From the NCBI GenBank assembly GCA_007132385.1, contig SLOU01000153.1, positions 1-41,341 of the forward strand: a stretch of DNA of 41,341 bases, read 5' to 3'. The notes beneath the pieces are model-generated. The model was given only the letters and a program-made list of their open reading frames with translations, had not been told where the DNA came from and searched no databases. The translations under genes were made by a program, and so were the position numbers. Position 1 is the first letter of the stretch; each line of letters starts with the position of its first letter. Below are positions 15,647-23,988 of this stretch, piece by piece. This DNA is from Balneolaceae bacterium. GTDB lineage: Bacteria; Bacteroidota; Rhodothermia; Balneolales; Balneolaceae.

Positions 15647-17365
15647 TTACAGATTATCGGTTTTCTGGAATTCAACTTCCCAAACCCGACTGTCAGAGAT
15701 GCGAAACCCGTTAATTTGGTTTTGATCGTCGCGGCTAAAAACCAGGATTCTGCCACCGAGGTAAAATGCATCGGTAAAAACTGGACGGAGTGATTGAGTG
15801 GGCAGCTTTCTGTGATGAAACTGCAGTTCATCATTGTAAACTTCAAATCTGTATTCCGTATAGAGTTCATCCGAGTAATAGGTTCCTGCAAATAAATCCA
15901 GCTCGGAGGCTGAAGGAGACCAGGGTTCGTGGCGTTCGTAAATATCAGGGAACGACCGGCTGTTGAATAGAAGCGTTCCTCTTGTTGAATCGTTGTCGGG
16001 TATGATTTCTAGTTCAAGTTCGGACCGATCAACGACAAACTGATGATCACCAACTTGTACTAAAGGCAGGCCCGGGCCGATGTCCAGCATCAGTCGATCA
16101 TTTTCATAATATACTTGCATGATACGGTCTCCCGGCCGGGCAACATAGATTCCATGAAGTTTTTCCAGATCACCGGGAGTAAGTTCCGCCACTCCATCAT
16201 CCGAAAGGCTTCTCCTTTGCCTTTGTCCTCCTGACCCGGAACGTTGCAGATGATCATCCAGGTAGATTGTAGCTGTACGCCTGGCCAACAGGTCAGGGCC
16301 CGCCCCCGGGAAGTTGCAGAAAACAGCAATGCTCAGTTGCTGCTCCGGAAACCGAAGATATTGACTTCGATAACCGGCATCAGCACCACCATGACTCACC
16401 ATAGGAAGTCCGCCAAACTCATTTTTGATCAGCCCGTGTGCATAATCGGTTGTGTCTCCGTTTGACAGTACAAATTGTGTATGCAATTGTTCGATACCTT
16501 CTGTACCTCCAACTTCACCATTGTACATATTCCGGTCCCATGCAGCCATGTCTTCAACTGTGGTAAAAAGGCTCGATGCACCTACCACGTCAAAAACAGG
16601 GATGGAATTTCTTAGTCCGAATTCGCCATCTCTGTCTGATTCGTACGCCCAGGCCCGGTTTTTAACAATCCGCCGGTGGTCGTCCTGAAAGTGCGTGTTA
16701 TTCATACCCAGCGGTTCGAAAATCTGTTCACTTGTAAATTCACGCAGGGATTGTCCGGACACCCGCTCCACGACAACGGCAAGGAGGGTATAACCGGTAT
16801 TGGAATACAGATAGCGGGAACCGGGTTCAAAGTTCAGGTTTTTCTGGCGAGATGTGATGTCGAGTACATCGTTTTGAGTGACAACATCCGATTCCCATCT
16901 CCAGCCGGCTTGCATTAAAAGGCTCCATTGATCCCGGATACCACTTACATGATGAACAAGATGACGAAGTGAAACCGTATGAGAAAATTCAGGAACTTCC
17001 GGAATATATGTGCGAATATCGTCATCCCAGGATACTTTTCCCTCATTTACCAGGAGCTGAACAGCGAGAGCTGTAAACTGTTTGGACACGGATGCTACAT
17101 GAAAAATCGTCTCGGTACTGATTTCGACACCATACTCCAGGTTGGCCATTCCATAGCCGTTTTTGTATAGAATATCCCCGGCTTCGATTACCGACACCGC
17201 ACAACCCGGAGTAGATGCATTGTTAAAGGAATGAAACAACATATCAACCATCGCCTCCCGGTCACTTTGACGCGCTTCAAGTGAGCAAATGTTCATCGTG
17301 AACACGATGATCAGAAAGCCTGGTAAATTGAGAATGCCGGGAGTGAATTTTATTGAAGACCGCAT
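15647..17365 (-). CDS. Serine hydrolase with C-terminal beta domain
   Basis: 572-aa class C beta-lactamase-like hydrolase, larger than the paralogue at 7367-8626. It has an export signal at residues 10-32. The catalytic domain (about 35-360) has SVSK (Ser and Lys, in HVASVSKQFTA), YSNTGY (second motif, canonical YxN) and HGG (in MVSHGGADAGYRSQYLRF). A C-terminal domain of about 180 residues follows, beta-rich and beginning near ELTPGDLEKLHGIYVARPGD, with a second similar unit at ELDLFAGTYYSDELYTEYRF. Two 'l..l.G.Y.s.el' repeats of this kind are common tails in exported esterase/peptidase members. The substrate is unknown; the location is periplasmic. It lies downstream of the methyltransferase on the same strand but with a 268-nt gap, so it is probably separately transcribed. 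Confidence 0.85.
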   Translation of the reverse strand: MRSSIKFTPGILNLPGFLIIVFTMNICSLEARQSDREAMVDMLFHSFNNASTPGCAVSVIEAGDILYKNGYGMANLEYGVEISTETIFHVASVSKQFTALAVQLLVNEGKVSWDDDIRTYIPEVPEFSHTVSLRHLVHHVSGIRDQWSLLMQAGWRWESDVVTQNDVLDITSRQKNLNFEPGSRYLYSNTGYTLLAVVVERVSGQSLREFTSEQIFEPLGMNNTHFQDDHRRIVKNRAWAYESDRDGEFGLRNSIPVFDVVGASSLFTTVEDMAAWDRNMYNGEVGGTEGIEQLHTQFVLSNGDTTDYAHGLIKNEFGGLPMVSHGGADAGYRSQYLRFPEQQLSIAVFCNFPGAGPDLLARRTATIYLDDHLQRSGSGGQRQRRSLSDDGVAELTPGDLEKLHGIYVARPGDRIMQVYYENDRLMLDIGPGLPLVQVGDHQFVVDRSELELEIIPDNDSTRGTLLFNSRSFPDIYERHEPWSPSASELDLFAGTYYSDELYTEYRFEVYNDELQFHHRKLPTQSLRPVFTDAFYLGGRILVFSRDDQNQINGFRISDSRVWEVEFQKTDNL

Positions 17366-17544
17366 AACAGGATGAAAAATGCGTTCGGGTAGAAGGTAAT
17401 TCCTCTTTTAATAAAAGTAGTCTGTTGTATAACTGCAATACCCGATTTTTATTTGAGTATGTTCGGCAAGGTTTGTGAAAATGACTCAAATTCGGGAACA
17501 AACAGGCAATTGCCGGAATTACTAAATCACATCTCTGAAAAACG

Positions 17545-17680
17545 GCATTCGATTGATGGAATGATGGATATGGGATCAATAAATCTCATACTCCAAGAGC
17601 TTGCATTCGATTGTCGGAATGCTGGATATGGGATCAATAAATCTCATACTCCAGAAGCCTGCATTCGATTGTCGAATTAT
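17545..17680. repeat. 58-bp tandem repeat duplicating a gene 3' end
   Basis: Two consecutive 58-bp units (17545-17602 and 17603-17660) differ at 6 of 58 positions by my count. A third partial copy of about 14-18 bp follows (from 17661). The unit contains the last nine or so codons and the stop of the methyltransferase gene on the minus strand, plus the adjoining spacer. The gene therefore ends in unit 2, and unit 1 is a spare, non-functional copy of its 3' end. The period is not a multiple of three. Confidence 0.92.
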
Positions 17681-18779
17681 ATAGTGGAATTCGTTGGCTG
17701 GTTCGTAAACCAATCTGTTTGGCAAGGCTAAAATTTCCCGTGAAGACGTATCCCATTTTGTTTTTGCAACTGTTTTTTAAGAAATCTCCGATCCCTCTGT
17801 AAAGCGGTTTGAGTTTACCGGTTGTATCAAGTCGTTCCCCATAGGGTGGATTTAAGACAACGACACCGTTGCCGTCCGGAACAGGGGTTTCGTCATAATT
17901 ACACAAATCAAATTCGATCAGGTGGTCTACACCGGCTGTCCGTGCGTTCTTCCGGCATGATTTGATGGATATTCGATCCCGGTCGGTCGCAATGATCTTG
18001 CCTGAGATTTCTTTTCGGGTTTGCTTTCGGGCTTCATCTCGAATATCCTGGTAGTAGCTATCATCATATCCGAGGATATGCATGAATCCGAACTGGTGAC
18101 GCAAACTGGCAGGGGGGCGGTTTTGGGCAATGAGCGCTGTTTCAATTGCCAGGGTACCGCTGCCAGACATGGGGTTGATAAAATGCCATCCGGGGGCCCA
18201 TTGTGTGGCATGTATAATTGCCGATGCAAGGGATTCCTGCATCGGTGCCTGAACCGATTCAGTGCGATAGCCTCGCCTGGAGAGGGATTCGCCCGATGTA
18301 TCCAGAAATATTCGTGCAGTCTTGCGGTCCCAGTAGAGGAAAATGACCGTTTTATTCAGATTCGAGCCGCTGTCGGGCCGGCGTCCGGTTGCAGTACGGA
18401 TCTGATCGACAATCGCATCTTTAACCATCAGATTGGCATACTGGGTGTTGTCGATGCTTGGATGATCGATACGGGAAGTGACAGACACATACCCGTCAGG
18501 TGAAACGTATTGATCCCAAGGGAGAGATGTTAACCAGGAATAGAGAGATTCCGGATCTTTTACCTGCCGGTTTTCATTGACCAGGTAATGTACACGATGA
18601 GCTGTACGAAGCCAAAAATTGAGCCTGATGCAATCGTTTAGCGAGCCTTGTATCTCCATCCCGGTTGAACGTATGTTCACCGGTCTGTAGCCAAGTTTCG
18701 TCAGCTCACTCTGGAGGAATGGAGGAAGCCCTCTCGGACAGGTAATGGAGATCGTACTATTGGCAGAAAAATCGGCCAT
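17634..18779 (-). CDS. THUMP-domain RNA methyltransferase (RlmL/YpsC type)
   Basis: 381-aa SAM-dependent enzyme that most likely makes N2-methylguanosine in 23S rRNA, like the N-terminal half of E. coli RlmL or B. subtilis YpsC. The start SITCPRGLPPFLQSELTKLGY and the following ~150 residues are the ferredoxin-like plus THUMP RNA-binding part, with SLSRRGYR at its end. The methyltransferase domain has NPMSGSGTLAIETALIAQ (SAM loop, near 200) and NPPYGERL (catalytic NPPY, near 310). The second RlmK half of proteobacterial RlmL is absent, as is usual outside Proteobacteria. It starts 6 nt after the FKBP gene, so the two are an operon. Its 3' end lies in the 58-bp tandem repeat. Confidence 0.9.
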   Translation of the reverse strand: MADFSANSTISITCPRGLPPFLQSELTKLGYRPVNIRSTGMEIQGSLNDCIRLNFWLRTAHRVHYLVNENRQVKDPESLYSWLTSLPWDQYVSPDGYVSVTSRIDHPSIDNTQYANLMVKDAIVDQIRTATGRRPDSGSNLNKTVIFLYWDRKTARIFLDTSGESLSRRGYRTESVQAPMQESLASAIIHATQWAPGWHFINPMSGSGTLAIETALIAQNRPPASLRHQFGFMHILGYDDSYYQDIRDEARKQTRKEISGKIIATDRDRISIKSCRKNARTAGVDHLIEFDLCNYDETPVPDGNGVVVLNPPYGERLDTTGKLKPLYRGIGDFLKNSCKNKMGYVFTGNFSLAKQIGLRTSQRIPLYNSTIECRLLEYEIY

Positions 18780-18785
18780 TCTGTT

Positions 18786-19217
18786 TTACTGGCCTACTTC
18801 AACCAGTTCAATTTCAAAAACAAGGTCCTTTCCGGCAAGTGGGTGGTTGGCATCGAGTTTAATTTCCTCTTCCTCGATTTCTGTTACACGTACAGGGATA
18901 GACTGGCCATCAGGCTGATTTACCTGTAGCTGCATACCGACCTGGGGCTCAACATCATCCGGTAATTGACTTTTGGGTACCGAAATAATGAGGTCTTCGC
19001 GAGGTTCGCCATAAGCATCGTCAGCCGGAATTTCCACTTTGGTTGAATCTCCTTTAGACATTCCCTCAACTGCTTTTTCAAATCCCGGGATCAACTGGCC
19101 TTTTCCAAGAGTAAATTCAAGTGGTTCTTTATCTTCAGAAGAATCGAAAACCGAACCGTCTTTCAGTGTTCCGGTGTAATGAACTTTAACTGTGTCTCCG
19201 TCTTTAACTTTTGACAA
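18786..19217 (-). CDS. SlyD-like FKBP peptidyl-prolyl isomerase
   Basis: 143-aa cytoplasmic prolyl isomerase/chaperone. The FKBP fold is split by an 'insert-in-flap' chaperone domain, as in SlyD: GDTVKVHYTGTLKDGSVFDSS, LGKGQLIPGFEKAVEGMSKGD, then the insert (AYGEPREDLIISVPKSQLPDD ... VTEIEEEEIKLDANHPLAGKDL) and the closing FEIELVEV. The metal-binding His/Cys tail of E. coli SlyD is missing. The start must be the TTG at 19217: no ATG exists nearby, the fold begins within six residues, and a strong purine-rich ribosome-binding site (AAAGGAAAGGAAAG) lies just upstream. It is the first gene of an operon with the RNA methyltransferase. Confidence 0.92.
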   Translation of the reverse strand: MSKVKDGDTVKVHYTGTLKDGSVFDSSEDKEPLEFTLGKGQLIPGFEKAVEGMSKGDSTKVEIPADDAYGEPREDLIISVPKSQLPDDVEPQVGMQLQVNQPDGQSIPVRVTEIEEEEIKLDANHPLAGKDLVFEIELVEVGQ

Positions 19218-19332
19218 AACTTTCCTTTCCTTTAATAAAATTTAAATGTTTAATATCCTGATAGATAGAATTATCTTTATCAGTTCTCAAAATATAAGAT
19301 TTATTTAAAAGAAACGAGAATCTATTCAGTAT

Positions 19333-19767
19333 ATGGAAGGCATAGAGATCAGTGATCTGCATTTGGCAAAAAAGCTCAGGGAAACGAAGACCATCGCTGT
19401 GATCGGGTGCTCGGACAAGCAATATCGTACCAGTTATCACATCGCAAAATACCTTAAAAAAGCCGGTTATGACATATTACCGGTAAATCCCAATATTCAA
19501 AGCTCTTTGGGTGTAAAAGCGTACGGGACGATACTGGAAATTCCAAAAAACCGGCAAGTGGATATCATCGATATATTCAGAAATAAACGCTACTCGGCTG
19601 AAATGGTGGAAGAAATTGTGAAATGGTCAAAGAAAACTGGTCAAAAACCACTGATCTGGACACAGCTTGATGTGTCGACAGACCGTGCTAAAGAGATCGC
19701 TCTTAATGCCGGTCTTCCGTATGTGGAAAACCGTTGTTTAATGGTTGAACATGGGCGGCTGCTGTAG
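19333..19767 (+). CDS. CoA-binding protein (YccU-like)
   Basis: 144-aa Rossmann-fold protein of the CoA_binding_2 family, relatives of the CoA-binding domain of succinyl-CoA ligase. Its physiological role is not established. Evidence is TKTIAVIGCSDKQYRTSYHIAKYLKKAGYDILPVNP at the start, followed by the expected GVKAYGTILEIP, VDIIDIFRNKRYSAEMVEEIV, LIWTQLDV and a final VENRCLMVEHGRL, where the conserved Cys in 'drClm.eh' is retained. The whole domain is present. It is divergent from the FKBP gene (115 nt) and convergent with the next membrane protein. Confidence 0.88.
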   Translation: MEGIEISDLHLAKKLRETKTIAVIGCSDKQYRTSYHIAKYLKKAGYDILPVNPNIQSSLGVKAYGTILEIPKNRQVDIIDIFRNKRYSAEMVEEIVKWSKKTGQKPLIWTQLDVSTDRAKEIALNAGLPYVENRCLMVEHGRLL

Positions 19768-19779
19768 TCCGAGATAAAT

Positions 19780-20505
19780 TTACAGGTGTTTTTCCGTCAG
19801 CCCAAGAAGTTGATTGCGCTCATCCCGTGCATCCTCCATTTTAGATTCCAATACAGTTTCAATCTGTGCACGATCTTCACCCGGAATCGATGTAAAAAAT
19901 TCGCGTACTTGTTCTTCCTGAGTGCCCGGCTTGTATAGATATTCAATGCATATTACGTCTTCATGATGCCAGCGCCAGGCCAGAATTTGTTTCCACGGTA
20001 TCGTTTTATCAAGGAATAATATTCCCCTTGAACGGAATTCAGGAACGATTTTAAGCGTAAAGCCAAAAAACCCGAATGCAACAAGTGACAACCCTGAAGT
20101 GATCCGTATGGCTGTGACCGGATCATCGGTAAGAATAGAGGTTCGATAGATGCCATATATCATGATCAGAACGGCAGCCAATCCGGGGGCATGATCGATC
20201 CAGAACGAGCGGTGGACGTACAAAAGATTTCCCGATGAAATTCTCAATTGAATCAAACGGTAACCATAACCTGCAAAAAACCCAGCAATAAAACTGTACA
20301 AAAAAGTCATAAACGGGGCGGCCACTGCCTGCGGGAAGTAGCCGGTTACATATCCGGTCATGAGCAGTGTAAAAATGGCAGTGATTGCCAAAAGAAGATT
20401 TAAAAGTCGTTTTTTATTTAATATCTCCAGCCTGAACCAGGGATGGTATCCGCAAAAGCCACCCGCAAGGGCGATAATAGCTGAAGCAATATATATCAGC
20501 AACAT
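19780..20505 (-). CDS. Membrane protein with PH-like tail
   Basis: 241-aa inner-membrane protein that I do not recognise with confidence. Five hydrophobic segments are visible: about residues 1-18, 33-52, 62-82, 105-122 and 134-152. A C-terminal cytoplasmic part follows, SRGILFLDKTIPWKQILAWRWHHEDVICIEYL and then EFFTSIPGEDRAQIETVLESKM. That tail, a strand, 'ipW.qI..w.w', another strand, then a helix, resembles the bacterial PH-like domains found on many small membrane proteins (YcxB/DUF5673 kind). No enzymatic motif is seen. It is divergent from the DUF971 gene, with only 58 nt between the starts. Confidence 0.55.
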   Translation of the reverse strand: MLLIYIASAIIALAGGFCGYHPWFRLEILNKKRLLNLLLAITAIFTLLMTGYVTGYFPQAVAAPFMTFLYSFIAGFFAGYGYRLIQLRISSGNLLYVHRSFWIDHAPGLAAVLIMIYGIYRTSILTDDPVTAIRITSGLSLVAFGFFGFTLKIVPEFRSRGILFLDKTIPWKQILAWRWHHEDVICIEYLYKPGTQEEQVREFFTSIPGEDRAQIETVLESKMEDARDERNQLLGLTEKHL

Positions 20506-20563
20506 ATAGATTTGTTATCTTTCGATCTATTCAAGGAATTTATGTTAAATACACCAATTCGTA

Positions 20564-20908
20564 ATGGCAAACGATAATTTATATTCAGGTGATTCGGTCA
20601 AACCGGTTTCGGTGGAGGTAAGCAATGGCGAACAGGTACTTGAAATTGAATGGGCAGACGGTCATAAATCGATATATCCGCTGTTCGGATTGCGGAAAAA
20701 TTGTCCATGTGTGATGTGCCGGGGCGGGCACAGTGAAATGGGAACTTACGAGATGGAGCTCTTTTACGTCGAACCGACTCAGCACTACGAGATCGAAGAT
20801 CTGCAGACAGTGGGCAATCACGCTCTGAAAATTTCCTGGAACGACGGACACAAAACCGGGATGTATCGTTGGGAACTGCTCAGAATGATGAGCCCGAACA
20901 AGGAATAA
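20564..20908 (+). CDS. DUF971 protein (GBBH-like N-terminal domain)
   Basis: 114-aa protein of the DUF971 family (PF06155), the small domain also found at the N-terminus of gamma-butyrobetaine hydroxylase. Evidence is LEIEWADGHKSIYPLFGLRKNCPCVMCRGGHS, with the CPC..C cysteines seen in family members, and the second half ALKISWNDGHKTGMYRWELLR. Stand-alone versions often lie near Fe-S cluster or ApbC/Mrp genes, but none is here. A short ORF of 11 codons begins at 20542 behind AAGGA and overlaps this start in another frame, so translational coupling is possible. The role is unknown; a metal- or Fe-S-related job is only a guess. Confidence 0.82.
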   Translation: MANDNLYSGDSVKPVSVEVSNGEQVLEIEWADGHKSIYPLFGLRKNCPCVMCRGGHSEMGTYEMELFYVEPTQHYEIEDLQTVGNHALKISWNDGHKTGMYRWELLRMMSPNKE

Positions 20909-20944
20909 TCCGGAATGATGGTTGGAATGGATATCCTGTAAAGC

Positions 20945-21142
20945 CTATTTACTCCTGACAAGCCCTACCAATCCGACGACAGCAGCAATGGCACCCCCGA
21001 TCATCATCCACATCGAATTATCAGAGGGGGATCCGGTGATAAATTCATCCACCTCGGAAGCTAATGACTGTGATTCCTGATATCCGTAATAAAGAAGTAT
21101 TAACCCGCCAATTAAAAGACCCGCCGAAATAGCTTTTTTCAT
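20945..21142 (-). CDS. Small two-helix membrane protein, DUF3185-like
   Basis: 65-aa protein with two hydrophobic helices: residues 4-21 (ISAGLLIGGLILLYYGYQES) and 45-62 (WMMIGGAIAAVVGLVGLV), joined by an acidic loop. The 'GG.iLl.yGy..s' first helix and small-residue-rich second helix match the DUF3185 family, whose function is unknown. A good ribosome-binding site (GGGAG) lies just before the ATG, supporting real expression of this short gene. It is a single gene between convergent and divergent neighbours. Confidence 0.72.
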   Translation of the reverse strand: MKKAISAGLLIGGLILLYYGYQESQSLASEVDEFITGSPSDNSMWMMIGGAIAAVVGLVGLVRSK

Positions 21143-21284
21143 GATTCTCCCACTGTATGTTTATTTGGTGATCGATCTACAGAATGCATCTGTATACCCA
21201 TTCTAATAAATAGTGGTGATATTTAAAATTATATATTTTACGGATGAATATTTTTTAATAATTCTTGATCGGGAAGCAAAACTT

Positions 21285-21303
21285 ATTTAGAATTGGTCTA
21301 AAT
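21285..21303. promoter_or_regulatory. Operator-like palindrome before the iron-binding gene
   Basis: ATTTAGA-ATTGG-TCTAAAT is a perfect 7-bp inverted repeat with a 5-bp spacer, 43 nt upstream of the ATG of the Fe(3+)-binding protein. Size and position fit an iron-responsive repressor site of the Fur or DtxR class. The match to any one consensus is loose, so the regulator is not named. Confidence 0.5.
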
Positions 21304-21346
21304 TTAAAAAGAAGGTTCAATCTATCTCAAACATTCAAATATCTCT

Positions 21347-22366
21347 ATGCGTGCTTCTTTATTACCTGTAGTAATGCTTTTTGTTTATCTGATCCTGAGT
21401 GGTTGTACTCCCGGTGACCATATTAATATTTATTCTTCAAGACATTACGATACTGATTTGGATTTATACAACAAATTTACAGAAGAAACCGGGATTCGTG
21501 TGAACCTGATCGAAGGGGGAAGTGACGAATTAATTGAGCGGATCAAGAATGAAGGTGTGAACAGCCCGGCCGATGTAATTATAACTGTGGATGCAGGCCG
21601 GCTTTGGAGGGCAAAAGAAGCTGATGTATTGCAACCTATACAATCTGATATCCTGAGTGAACGGATTCCGCCCGAATTGCAGGACCCGGAAGGGTATTGG
21701 TTTGGATTATCCCAGCGGACCCGTGGTATTATCTATAACAAAGACAGGGTAGATCCTTCCGATTTGCAGGGATATTGGGAGTTGGGTGATGAAAAGTGGA
21801 ATGGACGGATATGCGTACGATCGTCCAATAATATATATAACCAGTCATTGGTCGCATCCCTGATTGAATCTTATGGAGAAGAAGAAACCGAGGAATGGGC
21901 CACAAAACTGGTTGGAAATTTTGCAAGATCTCCACAAGGAGGAGATACCGACCAGATCCGGGCAGTTGCTGCCGGACAATGCGATATCGCCCTGGCAAAT
22001 CACTATTATCTTGCACGTTTGATCAATTCCAATTCCCAAAGTGACCGGGATGTCGCGGCCAATGTCAGTATCTATTTCCCCCCGGCTGAGTATGGCGGAA
22101 CACATGTAAATGTCAGTGGTGCCGGGATTGCATTAAACTCACCCAATCGTGACTTTGCCATTCAGTTTTTGGAGTATCTGACCGAGGCGGAATCACAAGA
22201 TTTTTTTACCAGTGGCAACTATGAATTTCCGGTCGTTGGAAATGCACCCATTCCGGAAGTACTGGATCTATTTGGAGAGTATGAAAGCGATGCGATCAAC
22301 GTAAGTGCATATGGTAATAACAACCCTCTTGCCATACGTTTGATGGACCGGGTCGGATGGCGGTGA
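21347..22366 (+). CDS. Fe(3+)-binding protein, FbpA/FutA type
   Basis: 339-aa periplasmic ferric-iron-binding protein. Residues 1-20 are a lipoprotein-type signal (LFVYLILSGCTPG, lipid Cys20). Family motifs are INIYSSRHYDTDLDLYNKF at the mature start, GGSDELIERI, ADVIITVDAGRLWRA, and ANHYYLARL, whose two tyrosines ligate iron in FbpA and FutA proteins. In the family it delivers iron to an FbpB/FbpC ABC transporter, but no permease or ATPase gene is within the window, so it is an orphan here. An operator-like palindrome lies 43 nt upstream, consistent with iron regulation. It is convergent with the family-3 solute-binding gene, with 11 nt between stops. Confidence 0.9.
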   Translation: MRASLLPVVMLFVYLILSGCTPGDHINIYSSRHYDTDLDLYNKFTEETGIRVNLIEGGSDELIERIKNEGVNSPADVIITVDAGRLWRAKEADVLQPIQSDILSERIPPELQDPEGYWFGLSQRTRGIIYNKDRVDPSDLQGYWELGDEKWNGRICVRSSNNIYNQSLVASLIESYGEEETEEWATKLVGNFARSPQGGDTDQIRAVAAGQCDIALANHYYLARLINSNSQSDRDVAANVSIYFPPAEYGGTHVNVSGAGIALNSPNRDFAIQFLEYLTEAESQDFFTSGNYEFPVVGNAPIPEVLDLFGEYESDAINVSAYGNNNPLAIRLMDRVGWR

Positions 22367-22377
22367 TTTTATGATAT

Positions 22378-23247
22378 TCAGGATGGATCTTGTGCATGAA
22401 ATAATAGCTCAGCCAGGGTATTGCCAAGATGATATTTCATGATTCGTCTGTATTGTTCACTTTCCAGAAGCCCTTCGTTATGTTCAAAATATTCTGTAAT
22501 CATCTCTTCCCAGCTGGTTCCGGGAGGCATAATATATCCGAATTGTTCGGCTGCTTCGTCACCGGCTTCGTGTCGTTGAAGTGGTTTACCCCGTTCTACC
22601 GCCCGCCAGTAGTTATAAATATCGATGTAGGCAAAAAATTGGTCTTCAAGGCTTATTATTTCTATGATTTCATCATTGGATTGAGCCATCCGGATCCCCG
22701 CTTCCGGGAAATATTCATTGATTATCTGTCTTAACCTGGTTTCGTGCAGTGTACCCTCAAAGGCGAGAGCGTCTCTTCCCGAAAATCGATCACTTATTTC
22801 TTCCAGAGATGGAAGTTCAGGTGCATCTTCGTGGGAGATCAATGAAGCGATATTGGTCATATAAGGTGGGCTGAAAGTCAGTTCCTCTTTTCGTTCTTTT
22901 GTAATTGTTACATTGCCCATACCGATCAAGCCGTCGCTTCCTTCAACAATTCTATTGTAAAACCGGGTCCAGTCTGTTTCTTCCACAAATCGGATCTCCA
23001 GATTAATTTCATACCGTTCATAGAGGAAATCGGCAAAGCCATTAAGAAGATCTATCGTAACTCCGGTTAATTCTCCTGTCTTATCCCGATAGGCAAAACC
23101 TTCTGAAGGTACATATAAAGCATATAAAACTCCTTCTCCCTGTTGTTTCACCACCGGCCAGGAATCACCTGTATCACCATATTCAATGGATTCACTGCAG
23201 GAGACTATCAGCAGTAATATAAACGGGAGAAGACAGCAGTTTTTCAT
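22378..23247 (-). CDS. Family-3 solute-binding lipoprotein
   Basis: 289-aa lipoprotein with lipobox LIVSC (Cys17). The mature part has the family-3 extracellular solute-binding fold used for amino acids and similar molecules: GFAYRDKTGELTGVTIDLLNGFADFL (the usual 'PPf.y.d..G...GfdvDl'), DGLIGMGNVTITKERKEELTFSPPYM ('d.....tiT.eR...idFs.pY'), AFEGTLHETRL and FFAYIDIYNYW. The ligand-binding Arg of the 'iT.eR' motif is present. No ABC permease is adjacent. Such orphan lipoproteins can act as sensors or scavenging receptors; the ligand cannot be read from the sequence. Confidence 0.82.
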   Translation of the reverse strand: MKNCCLLPFILLLIVSCSESIEYGDTGDSWPVVKQQGEGVLYALYVPSEGFAYRDKTGELTGVTIDLLNGFADFLYERYEINLEIRFVEETDWTRFYNRIVEGSDGLIGMGNVTITKERKEELTFSPPYMTNIASLISHEDAPELPSLEEISDRFSGRDALAFEGTLHETRLRQIINEYFPEAGIRMAQSNDEIIEIISLEDQFFAYIDIYNYWRAVERGKPLQRHEAGDEAAEQFGYIMPPGTSWEEMITEYFEHNEGLLESEQYRRIMKYHLGNTLAELLFHAQDPS

Positions 23248-23283
23248 ATTCCCTGGAAATCTACATTTTCAGTAAAATTCCTG

Positions 23284-23988
23284 TTATCCCTGGATTTCAT
23301 GCAGTTTATTAATCGCACGTTCTTTTAGATTATTGAACTCCTTTAGAGGGATATCTCCGATTGTATATTTCATATGGAGCCAAACAATATATGTAGCCAT
23401 GACGTCTTCATAACAATATGTCTCGATTTGATCGAGCTGGCCATCCCGGAACATACGCAGTACTTCATTGCCTTCGCCGGTCTGTTTGAATGGTACATCA
23501 ATCAGGTGCCCGAGGTGTTTGAGTTTGGGAAAAGAACTGGCTCCATAGTTGCTGAACTCATCCATTAAATCGATATTTACCTGGCTGAACCTGTAGCGAA
23601 TATCCCGGTGATTGAGTCGGAGTGGCATTTGCAAACCATATTTCATCGATCTGTAAGTGAGCAGCGGAAGATCAAATCCCCGCCCGTTGTGATGAATCAA
23701 ACCATAATCTTTGAATGTGAGCAGGGTATCAAATATCCGGGAAAGCCCTTCTTTTTCGTCTGTTCCGTTCCAGGCTGCTTTTTGACGGGGTTTGCCATCA
23801 TTTTCGATCCAGAGCCCCACCCAGGAGACCATCCGGTGGTACATCGGTGGCAAAAAGCCGGACCTGTTCGAGCTTAATTGCTCTGCGGCAATTTCCAGAA
23901 TCTCATCTTCATTATCTTCTTTACTATCCAGAACTTTTCGTAAATATTCGAAATCCGGGATGGATTCTATATCAAATACAAAATACAT
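23284..23988 (-). CDS. PolB-like 3'-5' exonuclease
   Basis: 234-aa DnaQ-like exonuclease of the 'predicted PolB-like' group (PF10108). DEDDy residues are visible: FDIES (first Asp and Glu, residues 5-7), LIHHNGRGFDLPLLTYR (second Asp, near 110) and YCYEDVMATYIVW (Tyr and last Asp, near 190). It should digest single-stranded DNA from the 3' end, as a stand-alone proofreading or repair nuclease; the polymerase domain is absent, as is normal for this group. The start overlaps a relic of an asparaginase gene in another frame, suggesting that a deletion brought this gene against foreign upstream DNA. No terminator is evident before the solute-binding gene. Confidence 0.85.
   Translation of the reverse strand: MYFVFDIESIPDFEYLRKVLDSKEDNEDEILEIAAEQLSSNRSGFLPPMYHRMVSWVGLWIENDGKPRQKAAWNGTDEKEGLSRIFDTLLTFKDYGLIHHNGRGFDLPLLTYRSMKYGLQMPLRLNHRDIRYRFSQVNIDLMDEFSNYGASSFPKLKHLGHLIDVPFKQTGEGNEVLRMFRDGQLDQIETYCYEDVMATYIVWLHMKYTIGDIPLKEFNNLKERAINKLHEIQG

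Noticed and set aside
17453-17731. 92-aa plus-strand ORF across the 58-bp repeats
   Set aside because: It lies antisense to the methyltransferase end and its spacer, has no protein-like features, and is open only because of the repeated sequence.
20542-20577. 11-codon ORF behind AAGGA before the DUF971 gene
   Set aside because: Too short to call a gene; kept only as a possible translational-coupling leader in the DUF971 entry.
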